DNA of 64,000 nt from JAPPLG01 sp965199935. GTDB taxonomy: Bacteria > Bdellovibrionota > Bdellovibrionia > Bdellovibrionales > UBA1609. The DNA is taken from assembly GCA_965199935.1 (NCBI GenBank), contig CBDATD010000002.1, positions 62,001-126,000 of the forward strand. Reading direction: 5' to 3'. Under the pieces are notes generated by a model. The model made no database searches. It saw only the letters and a list, made by a program, of their open reading frames with translations, and was not told the origin of the DNA. A program made the translations under genes and the position numbers. This document shows positions 41,065-50,292 of the stretch, in pieces. How positions within the stretch are numbered: position 1 is the first letter of the stretch; each line of letters begins with the position of its first letter.

Positions 41065-42567
41065 ATGAATACAGAAAATAACAGAGTCAATACAATCAAT
41101 GAGCTTAATGCTAAGCTGTGGTCTGTCTGTGATACTTTCAGAAATAGGATCGACGCCGCCTTTTATAAAGATTATATTCTTGCTTTTTTATTTCTGAAGT
41201 ACATTTCAGATATTTACGAAAGTAAAATCGAAGAATACATGCAGAAATATGGAGGAGACGAAGAGAGGGTGCAAAGAAGGTTGAAGAGGGAGTTGTTTGT
41301 ATTAAATGATCAATGTACTTTTAATCATATTTTCAAAAATAGGAATAGTGATAATATTGGAAGTATTATCAATGAAGTGTTTCATAAGGTAGAAGAGTTT
41401 AATAAATCAAAACTGCATAATGTTTTTAGGAATGTTGATTTTAATTCTGAGGCTGTTTTAGGGAAACCTAAGATAAAAAATGTTCTTCTTAAGAATTTGA
41501 TAAATGACTTTAAAGATATCAGTCTTAAGAAATTTTTAGGCCGATCGGATATTATAGGAAGTTCTTATCTTTATCTTATCAATAATTTTGCTGCAGATGC
41601 CGGAAAAAAAGGAGGAGAGTTTTTTACTCCTCCGGAGGTTTCAGAACTGTTGGCAAAACTCATAGAGCCAGAAGAGGGAGATAAGGTGTATGATCCAACC
41701 TGCGGCTCCGGCTCTCTTTTAATTAAAGTCAGGCAAGAAATCAAAGGATCTAATTTTTCCCTCTATGGACAGGAGGTCAATGGAGGAACTTGGGCTTTGG
41801 CCAAAATGAATATGTTTCTTCACGGAATTACACAGTCGTATATTGAGTGGGGGGATACCATTATGTCGCCTCAGTTTTTAACAAAAAAGTCTAACTCTAT
41901 AATGAAATTTCAAAGGGTGATTGCCAATCCTCCTTTCAGTAAAAAAAAATGGGGGTATGAGAGTGTTCAAAATGATGTCTATAATCGCTTTCATCGGGGG
42001 ATGCCTCCTAAATCCAAAGGAGATTGGGCGTTTATATCCCACATGGTGGAGAGTCTGTTGCCGGAGGGAACGGCCGGGGTGGTTGTTCCTCATGGTGTGC
42101 TCTTTCGAGGAAGAGCTGAAGGGCGTATTAGAGAAAAACTGATAGAAGAAAACATAATTCATGCAGTGATTGGTTTGCCTTCCAATTTATTTTTTGGGAC
42201 GGGTATTCCAGCAGCGTTATTAATTTTTCAGAAAAACAGAAAGAAAAAAAACATATTGTTTATTGATGCCAGCCGGGAGTTTGAAGAGGGGAAAGCCCAA
42301 AACAAACTGAGGTCAGAAGATATTGAAAAAATTACAAAAGTTTATAAAAAAAGAAAAAGTGCGGCCAAGTATGCTCATTTAGCTAACATAAAAGAGGTGA
42401 AAGAAAATGAGTGTAATTTGAATATTCCCCGCTACGTGGATACTTTTGAGGAGGAAGAGGAGGTTGATATTAGATCTGTTCAAAAAGAGATTGAAGGTTT
42501 GGAAAAAGAATTGGCTTCAGTTCGAAAAAAAATGAAAAAACATTTAGATGAACTGAAAAACAAATAA
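41065..42567 (+). CDS. hsdM: Type I restriction-modification DNA methyltransferase HsdM
   Basis: About 500 residues. ATG 41065 is preferred because GGGAG lies 9 bp before it; the frame opens at 41056. The N-terminal helical domain (ELNAKLWSVCDTFRNRID) is followed by SAM motif I DPTCGSGSLL near 209 and catalytic NPPF near 287 (VIANPPFSKKKWG). An HsdM-type C-terminal coil ends the protein. It methylates adenine at sites chosen by HsdS. The frame is intact, unlike hsdR in the same island, so the system may now be methylation-only. Confidence 0.95.
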   Translation: MNTENNRVNTINELNAKLWSVCDTFRNRIDAAFYKDYILAFLFLKYISDIYESKIEEYMQKYGGDEERVQRRLKRELFVLNDQCTFNHIFKNRNSDNIGSIINEVFHKVEEFNKSKLHNVFRNVDFNSEAVLGKPKIKNVLLKNLINDFKDISLKKFLGRSDIIGSSYLYLINNFAADAGKKGGEFFTPPEVSELLAKLIEPEEGDKVYDPTCGSGSLLIKVRQEIKGSNFSLYGQEVNGGTWALAKMNMFLHGITQSYIEWGDTIMSPQFLTKKSNSIMKFQRVIANPPFSKKKWGYESVQNDVYNRFHRGMPPKSKGDWAFISHMVESLLPEGTAGVVVPHGVLFRGRAEGRIREKLIEENIIHAVIGLPSNLFFGTGIPAALLIFQKNRKKKNILFIDASREFEEGKAQNKLRSEDIEKITKVYKKRKSAAKYAHLANIKEVKENECNLNIPRYVDTFEEEEEVDIRSVQKEIEGLEKELASVRKKMKKHLDELKNK

Positions 42568-42579
42568 GGTGTATTTTAT

Positions 42580-42690
42580 ATGACTGACAGGCAGATTAAA
42601 AATTTTATCTTAACTGGTGAAGGATTCATTGACTGCATTTTATGTCGGGGAACAGATAAAGTTAAAATTTTAGGAGAAAATAAAATATGA
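42580..42690 (+). CDS. 36-residue ORF coupled to dinD remnant
   Basis: ATG 42580 follows AATAAGG. The frame runs 36 codons, and its TGA overlaps the next ATG (ATGA, 42687-42690), a sign of translational coupling. The peptide contains two Cys (FIDCILCRGTDK) and no recognised motif. It may be a real small gene of the island or the remnant of a larger one. Confidence 0.35.
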   Translation: MTDRQIKNFILTGEGFIDCILCRGTDKVKILGENKI

Positions 42691-43064
42691 GTGATGTAAT
42701 AAAGAGGCAGGGTAAAACGTTTGAAGATATTCTTCAGAAAACAAAAGACGGTGTGGAGTTTTGGTCTGCAAGAGAGTTACAGAAGGTTTTAGAGTACACT
42801 AGTTGGGACAAATTCAAGGTAGTCATTGAAAAATCCATTAAAGCTTGTGAAAATTCTGGAAACCCTGTTTCTGACTATTTTTCCCAAGTGGGAAAAATAG
42901 TCAGAACAGGCTTAGGAGTTGAGCGTCATGTCCTAGACTACGACTATCGTCTTACTCGATATGCCTGCTACTTGATCGTTCAAAATGCTGATTCTTCCAA
43001 ACCTATTTTGCCGTTTAAATTACCGGAACCAAAAAATGAGGAGAAAATATGTCAGATCAAGTAA
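42687..43064 (+). pseudogene. dinD: DinD-like protein, C-terminally truncated
   Basis: 125 codons matching the first ~110 residues of DNA-damage-inducible protein D: FWSARELQKVLEYTSWDKF, IEKSIKACENSGN, and DYRLTRYACYLIVQNADSSKP. DinD is normally about 270 residues, and the similarity ends at the SSKP point, where the family continues with KPEIA. The remaining residues are unrelated, so a deletion has fused the 5' half to new sequence. It overlaps the DUF4145 start by 16 bp. Confidence 0.75.
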
Positions 43065-43849
43065 ATAAAAATAAAGGAATTTCTAACGAAGAGCACTCAA
43101 TTCCTGAATATGGCAAGTCCGCTTTTCATTGTCCTCATTGCAATACGTATGCCAATCAAAAGCGACAGCTCATTTGTATAAACAAATTTCTAGATGTTAA
43201 GAGAGAAATTGAGATAAGTATAAAGGAGAGTTACCTACGTCGGACGCTAGATAAAACTACGATTCACAACATAACAAAAGCGTATCACGATGTGTTGTAC
43301 GATCGTGCTACTATTAAAAACAGCTGTTTGTCATCATGTGATCATTGTAGAAAGTTCTCAATATGGATAGATAAACAAGTAGTTTATCCTCAAGTTTTAG
43401 CTGGTCCTCTGCCTGTTTCAGAAATGCCCGATTCTGTAAAAGAGTTGTATGATGAAGCTAGAGCGATATACAATCAATCTCCTAGAGGAGCTTGTGCTTT
43501 ATTAAGGCTCTCTATTCAAACTTTGGTTAAAAAATTAGGAGAAGACGAAAATAATTTAAACAAAGCCATTGGAAATCTAGTTGAGAGAGGACTACCTCAA
43601 AGAATACAACAAGCTTTGGATTCTGTGAGAGTCATTGGCAACAGTGCTGTTCATCCTGGAAAAATAAACATACAAGATAGTCCTAAGAAAGCGACGGCTC
43701 TTTTTATGCTTGTTAATTTTATCTGTGAAAAAATGATCACAGAAAATAAACGAGTAAAAGCAATTTTTGATACTCTTCCAGGTACATCGAAAAAAGCTAT
43801 ACAAAAAAGAGATAGCACGGTGAATGAAATAAAAATTAAACGGGTATAG
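43049..43849 (+). CDS. DUF4145-domain protein with zinc-ribbon Cys pairs
   Basis: 266 residues. An N-terminal CPHC and a later CDHC can form a zinc ribbon (about residues 28-112). The C-terminal DUF4145 domain (about 130-225) has SPRGACALLRLSIQTLVKKL and VRVIGNSAVHPG, a HEPN-like helical pattern. DUF4145 proteins are often found in restriction and other defence loci, where HEPN-like domains may be RNases. It sits inside the hsd island, start overlapping the dinD remnant. Confidence 0.75.
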   Translation: MSDQVNKNKGISNEEHSIPEYGKSAFHCPHCNTYANQKRQLICINKFLDVKREIEISIKESYLRRTLDKTTIHNITKAYHDVLYDRATIKNSCLSSCDHCRKFSIWIDKQVVYPQVLAGPLPVSEMPDSVKELYDEARAIYNQSPRGACALLRLSIQTLVKKLGEDENNLNKAIGNLVERGLPQRIQQALDSVRVIGNSAVHPGKINIQDSPKKATALFMLVNFICEKMITENKRVKAIFDTLPGTSKKAIQKRDSTVNEIKIKRV

Positions 43850-43942
43850 TGAAAAATGATGAGAAAAGAAAAATATTCTAGAATCCCTATCGAAATATTT
43901 TTCTATTTTCACAAAAATTTGTAAAAAAGAGAGTATTTTCTA

Positions 43943-45193
43943 ATGAAAACGGTAAATAAAAAACTGAAGAATGAACTTCTACCAAAAGGTTGGTGTAAGG
44001 TGAGGTTAGGTGATATTTTAGAATTTAAGAATGGATTGAATACAGAAAAAGAAAATTATGGTAACGGCACCAAATTTGTAAACGTGATGGATATTTTTAA
44101 ATACGATCATCTCTATTCAAGTGAAATTATTGGTTCTGTTCAAGTTAGTAAAAAACAAAAAAATGAATATTCAGTAAAATATGGAGATATTTTGTTCAAC
44201 AGAACTTCCGAAACATTGGAAGAGATTGCTATGTCATCTGTCTATCTTGATAAAAAAGAGATTTTATTTGGAGGCTTTGTCATCAGAGGGAGATCTAAGA
44301 TTAATGTGTTTACTCCTGAATATTCTGTTTACAGTCTTCAGACTGCTAGTGTTCGAAAGAATTTAATAAAACGTGGACAAGGTGCAGTCCGTGCAAATAT
44401 TGGGCAAAAAGATTTATCTCAAATTATCGTCCTTCTTCCCCCTATGGATGAGCAAAAAAGGATTGTAGAAGTACTTTCAACGTGGGACCAGGCTATTGCA
44501 AAAGTGGAAAAACTTATTTTATCTAAGGAAAAGCAATTCAAATGGCTCTTAAAAACTCTTATTACCGATCAACAAAACAACCCTAATTGGAAAAAAGTAA
44601 AATTAGGAGACATTGGAACTATATCAAGTGCTGGGGTGGATAAGAAAATAATTGAAAATGAAAAAAAGGTTAAACTCCTCAACTACTTAGATGTATTGAG
44701 AAAAGATTTTATTTTTTCTCATAGTTTACGTCACTGGGTGACTGCTTCAGAAAAAAAAGTTATTAAATGTGATATTAAAAAAGGGGATATCTTTTTCACT
44801 CCATCATCTGAAATTCAAGGAGATATTGCACATTCAACCACTGCTATGGAAGATATGAAAAGAGCTGTTTACAGCTATCATGTCGTTCGTTTTAGGCTAA
44901 AAGAAAAATGGAATTTAATATTTAGAGGTTATATTTTTAAATCAGATTATTTCTACAAACAAGCTTACTCACGTTGCCAAGGTAGTGGGCAAAGATATGT
45001 ATTATCACAAAATGATTTTAGAAATATGAGTGTGTATTTCCCTTCTTCCACTGTGGAGCAAAGTAGAATTGCAATAATACTTCACTCCGCTCAAAAGGAA
45101 ATTGAACTGTTGAAGTCACGTAAAAATTTATATCAGAATCAAAAAAAAGGACTGATGCAAAAGCTCTTGACTGGAAAAATCAGGCTACAATAA
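43943..45193 (+). CDS. hsdS: Type I restriction specificity subunit HsdS
   Basis: 416 residues with the canonical duplicated plan: target-recognition domain 1 (KVRLGDILEFKNGLN to about 160), a conserved helix (LPPMDEQKRIVEVLSTWDQAI), domain 2 (KKVKLGDIGTISSAGV onward), and the second helix ending in KKGLMQKLLTGKIRL. It selects the bipartite DNA target for HsdM and HsdR. It is separated from hsdM by three genes, which is unusual since hsdM and hsdS are normally adjacent. Confidence 0.93.
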   Translation: MKTVNKKLKNELLPKGWCKVRLGDILEFKNGLNTEKENYGNGTKFVNVMDIFKYDHLYSSEIIGSVQVSKKQKNEYSVKYGDILFNRTSETLEEIAMSSVYLDKKEILFGGFVIRGRSKINVFTPEYSVYSLQTASVRKNLIKRGQGAVRANIGQKDLSQIIVLLPPMDEQKRIVEVLSTWDQAIAKVEKLILSKEKQFKWLLKTLITDQQNNPNWKKVKLGDIGTISSAGVDKKIIENEKKVKLLNYLDVLRKDFIFSHSLRHWVTASEKKVIKCDIKKGDIFFTPSSEIQGDIAHSTTAMEDMKRAVYSYHVVRFRLKEKWNLIFRGYIFKSDYFYKQAYSRCQGSGQRYVLSQNDFRNMSVYFPSSTVEQSRIAIILHSAQKEIELLKSRKNLYQNQKKGLMQKLLTGKIRLQ

Positions 45194-45236
45194 TTATGTT
45201 ATACTTTGTACGACAAATAGACAGGAGGAAATAATA

Positions 45237-46288
45237 ATGGAAACGGAAAAAGGTAAAGATTCTATGGTAGAGAATCAAGCAAATCAAGATGTGAACACAG
45301 GGTTTCGTAATGAGGTGAGTGTCATAAGCAATGATATACAAGATAAATATGGAAAAATAAAAGAAAGTTATTCGGAATGTAAAACAATTCTTTCCAACGT
45401 ACAGGAAGAACATGGCATCATAAAAAAATATCCACCACTCTGAAAGAAGATCATGATAAAGTCATTAAGCTCACCAGTGAGATGCAAGGTGTGAAGGAGA
45501 AATCTGAAAATTTATTCAGAAAAATTCAACAATGTGATATTGCCTCTCAAAAGGGAATCATAGAAATAGAAACACAAAAAAAGAGATCTTTTGATATCGT
45601 AAATGAAGTGAAACAAATGTTTGAAAATGGAAAGGGTTTTATTTCTGAAATAAAAAAAATACACGAGCAATCTAATATTTTGAAAGACAAAATGCAAAAA
45701 CAATGCAGTTCTTTTGAAAAGATCGTTAAAGATAAAAGCAAAGTACTGGACTCTCTTACTGAAAAAATAGAAAATCTTTTACCGGGGGCTACATCTGCTG
45801 GATTGGCTTCAAGTTATCGTAGTGCTCGAAAAGAAAAGAACACGAAGTGTTATTGGTTTGGTTTTCTTGGTTCGTTAATAGTTTTATGCGGCGGATATTT
45901 TTATTATTTAATAGCTACAGGCTCAGGAATTGATTGGTTAGATGTTGTTGTTCGTACAGTTGTTGGCATGCCTTTGGTATGGATTGCTTGGTACTGTCAG
46001 AGATCTATATCACAAACAAATAAGATTAAAGAAGAATATCATCATAAACAGAGAATGATGAGTGTCTTTGATGGATTTTCGAAATACGTTAGTGAATTAA
46101 CCAAAGATGATCCAGAGCAAAATAAGTTAAAAAAATTGGAACTCATATCTGCTGTCATTGATGCCATTAAAAAGAACCCATCAGAAATACTTAATCCTTC
46201 TGAAACTTTTTTGGATTCTTTAGAAAGGAAGAAAAAGACGAGCCAAAATAATAGAAATAATTCAGGAGAATCAGTAAATCATGCATAG
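45237..46288 (+). pseudogene. Coiled-coil membrane protein, split at an A7 run
   Basis: The first 68 codons (45237-45443) and the second part (45482-46288, open from about 45425) join in-frame if one base is re-read at A7 (45423-45429), giving a protein of about 345 residues. It has a long coiled coil (about 1-180), the motif LLPGATSAGLASSYRSARKE, two membrane helices (FLGSLIVLCGGYFYYLIA and VVVRTVVGMPLVWIAWY), then a charged tail. GAGGAAATAATA precedes the first ATG. It lies between hsdS and an OLD-type nuclease, so a defence role as membrane sensor or effector is possible but unproven. The zero-frame codons ATA-AAA-AAA also allow -1 slippage. Confidence 0.6.
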
Positions 46289-46376
46289 AAATCTCATAGA
46301 TATATGCAGATGATCACTTGTCGTTCAAATTTTGGTGGAAAAATTCATATTGCGTTAATTATGGAGGTGTAAATAT

Positions 46377-47357
46377 ATGAAAATAAAAAAACTTATATTA
46401 AAAAATTTTAGGGCATATAAAAATATTGCAATAGATTTTTCATCTGATCTTAATGTCATTATTGGTAAAAATGATGTAGGAAAATCTACAGTGTTAGAGG
46501 CTCTTGATATTTTTTTTGAGGGAGGCTCTATAAAATTAGATATCTCTGATTGCCATGTGTTTGCTCTAGATAAGAAGGTTACAATAGGAGTCATGCTTGA
46601 GATAGAAAACGATCGTGAGTATTTATTGGATGAACAAGTAAAAACCACTCTTGAAGGAGAAAGTTTATTGAATGAGAAGGGTTTTTTGGAAATACATAAA
46701 ATATGGGATTGTAGTGGAAAATCTATCGCAAAATCGTCTCTATCCACATATTTTAATGCGTATTATTTTAGTGAGTTCAAAGATAAGCCTTTAATCAATT
46801 TTAAAAATAACGATCTAAAGAAACTCTTATCTAGTAAAAAATTAGATTGCTCTAATAAAACTGTCAATTCTGAAATTAGAAAATCAATATATAAGAGTTT
46901 GGACAGTCCATCTAAAGAGAATGTTTTGGTACAATTAGATAAAGAAGATGCTAAAAGGACATGGGAGTCTATAAAAAAAGAATTACCTATGGTTTTCTTG
47001 TTTCAATCTGACAGAGCCAATAGAGATAGTGACAAAGAAGTTCAAGATCCACTAAAAGCAATCACTAAAGAAGCTATTAGCACGTTAGAAGGAGAGTTAA
47101 ACAAAGTAAAAAAAGAAATTGAAGATAAAATAAAAGAGTTAGGGAAATTAACGATAAAGAAGTTAAAACAGCTGACTCCGGAAATATCTGATACCTTGGA
47201 GCCGAAAATCACAAATAAGCCATGGGAATCTTTATTTAACTTTTCATTTGATGATGAGCAGCATATCCCTATTAACAAGCGTGGAAGCGGCGTTAGACGC
47301 CTTATATTGCTTAGTTATTTCCAAGCCACAAGCAGAGAAAAAAAACACAGAAGATAA
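46377..47357 (+). pseudogene. OLD-family nuclease, AAA N-terminal fragment
   Basis: 326 codons. FRAYKNIAIDF is followed by Walker A GKNDVGKST at 30-38, an SMC/OLD-like coil (about 215-265), and a signature-like segment RGSGVRRLILLSYF near the end. GGAGGTG precedes the ATG. The frame fails after REKKHRR because of one extra A in the A8 at 47338-47345; the Walker B part continues in the next frame. It is probably inactive as it stands. OLD proteins are ATPase-nucleases used in phage exclusion and in systems such as Gabija. Confidence 0.75.
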
Positions 47358-47715
47358 AAATATTATTTATGCAATTGAAGAACCTGAAACATCTCAGCAT
47401 CCTGATTATCAACAGATGATCATTAAAAGTTTAAAGGAAATCAGCAGGAAAGAAAAGTCACAAGTATTCATCACCACTCACACCCCAGAAATAGCAAAGC
47501 TATGCAATGAGGATAACCTAATATTACTAGAAAAAAATAATAAAGAGGTTTCAGTAGATACGTCTGAAAATAAGATAAGAAAAATTGCAAAAACTCTGGG
47601 AGTGTTGCCTTACTTATCCAAGTTTTGTATATTTGTAGAGGGCAACAATGATGTAGAATTTTTACAAACGATTAATCAAAATATACCAGAATTAAAAAGC
47701 ATATTTGATTTTTAA
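47346..47715 (+). pseudogene. OLD-family nuclease, Walker B and TOPRIM start
   Basis: Second frame of the broken OLD gene. It has Walker B IIYAIEEPETSQHPDYQQ, the H-loop ITTHTPEIAKL, and the start of TOPRIM with its Glu (CIFVEGNNDVEFLQ). It stops at IFDF because of one extra T in the T5 at 47709-47713. Correcting that T gives IFDFKKYEISVLPL without a gap. Confidence 0.7.
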
Positions 47716-48169
47716 AAAATACGAAATATCTGTTCTTCCTCTTTTGGGGGGTAATCTAATGAATTGGGTCAATAAGGATTACATAGGGAGATCTAACATA
47801 AAGGCTTTTTATTTATTTGATAACGACAAGTCAGAAAATCAAACAAAAGTGAAAGAGATTAATGAAAAAAATAATAAAAATAAAGCTCGAACAACAAAGT
47901 TTAGAGAAATGGAAAATTACTTTTCACCTGTCCTTGTTGAGAAGTATTTTGATATTACATTTTCTGAAGAGGAAAAAATGAAATGGGAAAAAAAAGATAT
48001 AGCAAAACTTGTTAAACAGAAGAAAGGTATATCTCACAAGGATATAAAAAGTAAAATGAATAAAAAATTAGTTCAAAAAATATCAAAAGCGACATTAGAA
48101 GAAATGAGGGCATGGGATGAAGTACAATGTTGGTTTAAAACTATGAAGAATATGTACGATGAGGGTTGA
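47705..48169 (+). pseudogene. OLD-family nuclease, TOPRIM C-terminal fragment
   Basis: Third frame of the same gene. It carries the TOPRIM acidic pair in AFYLFDNDKSE and a MENYFSP segment typical of OLD/TOPRIM nucleases. It ends at 48169. The gap to the Fic gene (48170-48326) contains two short open frames of 28 and 34 codons that I do not call. Confidence 0.7.
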
Positions 48170-48326
48170 AGTTAAAAAGCAAATCATAAATTCTTTTGGA
48201 AGACATAGGAATGAAGATGGAAGTTATAAAAAATCCGACTAAAGGTCTTTCAGCTTATGCTAAGCACAGCTCTTTTCTCATACAGCGGAGAGTTGCAAAA
48301 AAACTACACCGGTAAAGGAATTAACA

Positions 48327-49481
48327 ATGTTTGATTGGAAAATGATTGATGAAAAAAAAACACAGTTGGATAAACTGCGTCCTTTTCCGAAAAGTACTCT
48401 GAAAAGCCTTCAAGAAAAAATATCTTTAGAGTGGACCTATCACTCTAATGCCATCGAAGGCAACACTCTTACATTAAAAGAAACAAAAGTGGCTCTAGAA
48501 GGGATCACCATCGGAGGTAAAAGTGTTCGAGAACACTTGGAAGCCATTAACCATAAAGATGCTATTCAATATTTATATGAAATTATAAAAAACAAAGAAA
48601 AACTCAGCGAATGGCAAATCAAGCAAATTCACGCTCTCATTCTTAAAAAAATTGATCCAAAAAATGCAGGGGCTTATCGAAAAGAAAATGTATTAATTTC
48701 CGGTGCAAAGCATATACCGCCGGATCATATCCATGTTTCTGACGAAATGAAAAATCTTCTCAGCTGTTATAAGACAAAATGGAAAGACTTACATCCTTTA
48801 GAGCGGGCTTCTTTACTTCATATTGATTTTGTTAAAATCCACCCTTTTACAGATGGAAATGGAAGGACTTCCCGCTTGCTTCAAAACTTTGAACTCATAA
48901 AAGAAGGGTTTCCTCCTATTGTTATCAAAAAGGAAAAAAGGTTAGAATATTATGATGCCTTAGATAAAGCACACACAGAAGGGGATTGTACAGATTTTAT
49001 GAAACTGTCTGCTGAATGTTTGGAGAAATCTCTTGATTTATACTTGCAAACGGTATGTTCCATTCACTCAGAAAATTCTAAAAAACTGGATTCCCGCTTT
49101 CACGGGAATGACGGGGCCAACAGGAACGATGAGTTTAGAGGGAATGATGAGGTTAACAGAAACGATAAAACTCAGAGGAGTGATAAGGTTCGTGGGAATG
49201 ACGAAAGTATAAAGAGGCCGTCGTTTAGAGAAGATGAAAGCTCGCAGATTCCAGCTCTCCAATTACTGCAAAATATGGGATGGACTTATTTAGAGCCAGA
49301 AGAAGCCTTAAATTTCCGCAAAAACAATGCTGGAAATGTGCTGTTAGAAGACATATTAGAATCTCAACTGAGAAACATAAATCAAATCAAACATAAAGGG
49401 TCTCTGTACCAATTTAGAGATGTCAATATCTCAAACGCCGTCCATGAACTCAAAACAATGCCTTTTGGACGGGTTGATTAA
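48327..49481 (+). CDS. Fic-domain protein fused to HsdR N-terminus
   Basis: 384 codons. Residues 1-245 are a Fic protein with inhibitory-helix-like SNAIEGNTL near 37-45 and the full active site HPFTDGNGRTSR at about 172-183, so AMP transfer is possible. Residues 260-295 are six tandem 6-mers (pattern GND/RND plus three). From about 303 the sequence is the start of a type I HsdR (SSQIPALQLLQNMGWTYL, NVLLEDILESQLRNINQIK). The frame ends at 49481 after an extra G near 49467, and HsdR continues in the next frame. No separate start codon for HsdR is evident. Confidence 0.8.
   Translation: MFDWKMIDEKKTQLDKLRPFPKSTLKSLQEKISLEWTYHSNAIEGNTLTLKETKVALEGITIGGKSVREHLEAINHKDAIQYLYEIIKNKEKLSEWQIKQIHALILKKIDPKNAGAYRKENVLISGAKHIPPDHIHVSDEMKNLLSCYKTKWKDLHPLERASLLHIDFVKIHPFTDGNGRTSRLLQNFELIKEGFPPIVIKKEKRLEYYDALDKAHTEGDCTDFMKLSAECLEKSLDLYLQTVCSIHSENSKKLDSRFHGNDGANRNDEFRGNDEVNRNDKTQRSDKVRGNDESIKRPSFREDESSQIPALQLLQNMGWTYLEPEEALNFRKNNAGNVLLEDILESQLRNINQIKHKGSLYQFRDVNISNAVHELKTMPFGRVD
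49088..49211 (+). repeat. REP-like hairpin plus 18-bp repeats in the fic-hsdR linker
   Basis: TTCCCG-ctttca-CGGGAA (49091-49108) is the hairpin of the widespread intergenic repeat type GGATTCCCGC...GCGGGAATGACG. From 49104 six degenerate 18-bp units (GGGAATGACGGGGCCAAC and variants) run to 49211, all in the Fic frame. The array joins the two coding regions. Confidence 0.75.
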
Positions 49482-50292
49482 AACCAGTGAGAAAATATTT
49501 GATCTTCTCACTTTAGGCAAAAGTTATATGGAGAATATACAAGGAGATCGAAAAAGCTATGATTTAAAATACATTGATTGGGATCAGCCGGGAAACAACG
49601 TCTACCATGTGACAGATGAGTATAATGTGGAAACATCCCTTTTTGACGGCAGTCACAGACAGCCGGACATTGTTCTTTTCATAAACGGCATTCCTATAGT
49701 TGTTATTGAGTGCAAAAGGCCGGATATTTCTGATCCTGTAGAAGAAGCTATTTCACAACATATCAGGAATCAAAAAAATAGAGAAATTCCTCAACTCTTT
49801 ACATTTTCTCAAATATTGATAGCTTTGTGTCCAAGTAATAGTAATAAAAATAAGAATCGATGTATGTACGGCACTACGGGAACGGAAAGGAAATTTTGGT
49901 ATCCCTGGAAAGAACAAACACCACCTGAAGAAGAACTGGAACAATTAGTCAATGCACCTCTTTCACAAGAGAAAAAAGAAAAACTTTTTGCCGGTAGATA
50001 TCAGTATAGCAAAGAATATTTCGATGAGCTTGAAAAATTCTCAAGGAAAATAACTCATCAAGATAAATTGCTTTATAGTTTGTGCCGGCCTGAAAGGGTG
50101 CTGGAATTGATTAAGAAATTTGTTCTCTACGATGCCGGTGTGAAAAAAATAGCCCGCTATCAACAGTATTTTGCAGTCAAGGATACTATCAAGAGAATTA
50201 CCAACGTGGAGTCTGATCAAAAAAGACCAGAGTGGAGTCATCTGGCACACTCAAGGAAGCGGCAAGTCCATTTCTATGGTGATGTTGGCTAA
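49469..50292 (+). pseudogene. hsdR: HsdR nuclease-domain segment (frameshifted)
   Basis: Continuation of HsdR in the second frame. DGLIKTSEKIFDLLTLGKSY leads to the PD-(D/E)xK nuclease core: QPDIVLFINGIPIVVIECKRPD, with Asp, Glu and Lys in place. It ends at 50292, but the match moves to the third frame at the A6 run 50219-50224. It is adjacent to the hsdR helicase part and belongs to one gene. Confidence 0.85.

Noticed and set aside
42001..42142. Internal plus-strand frame in hsdM (41921-42142)
   Set aside because: Shadow of hsdM, which has intact catalytic motifs in its own frame.
46377..48169. Gabija system
   Set aside because: The OLD-like nuclease could suggest GajA, but no UvrD-like GajB follows and the gene is frameshifted.
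48211..48315. 34-codon frame between the OLD fragment and fic
   Set aside because: A weak ribosome site exists, but there is no recognisable motif or conservation cue, and it is likely remnant sequence.
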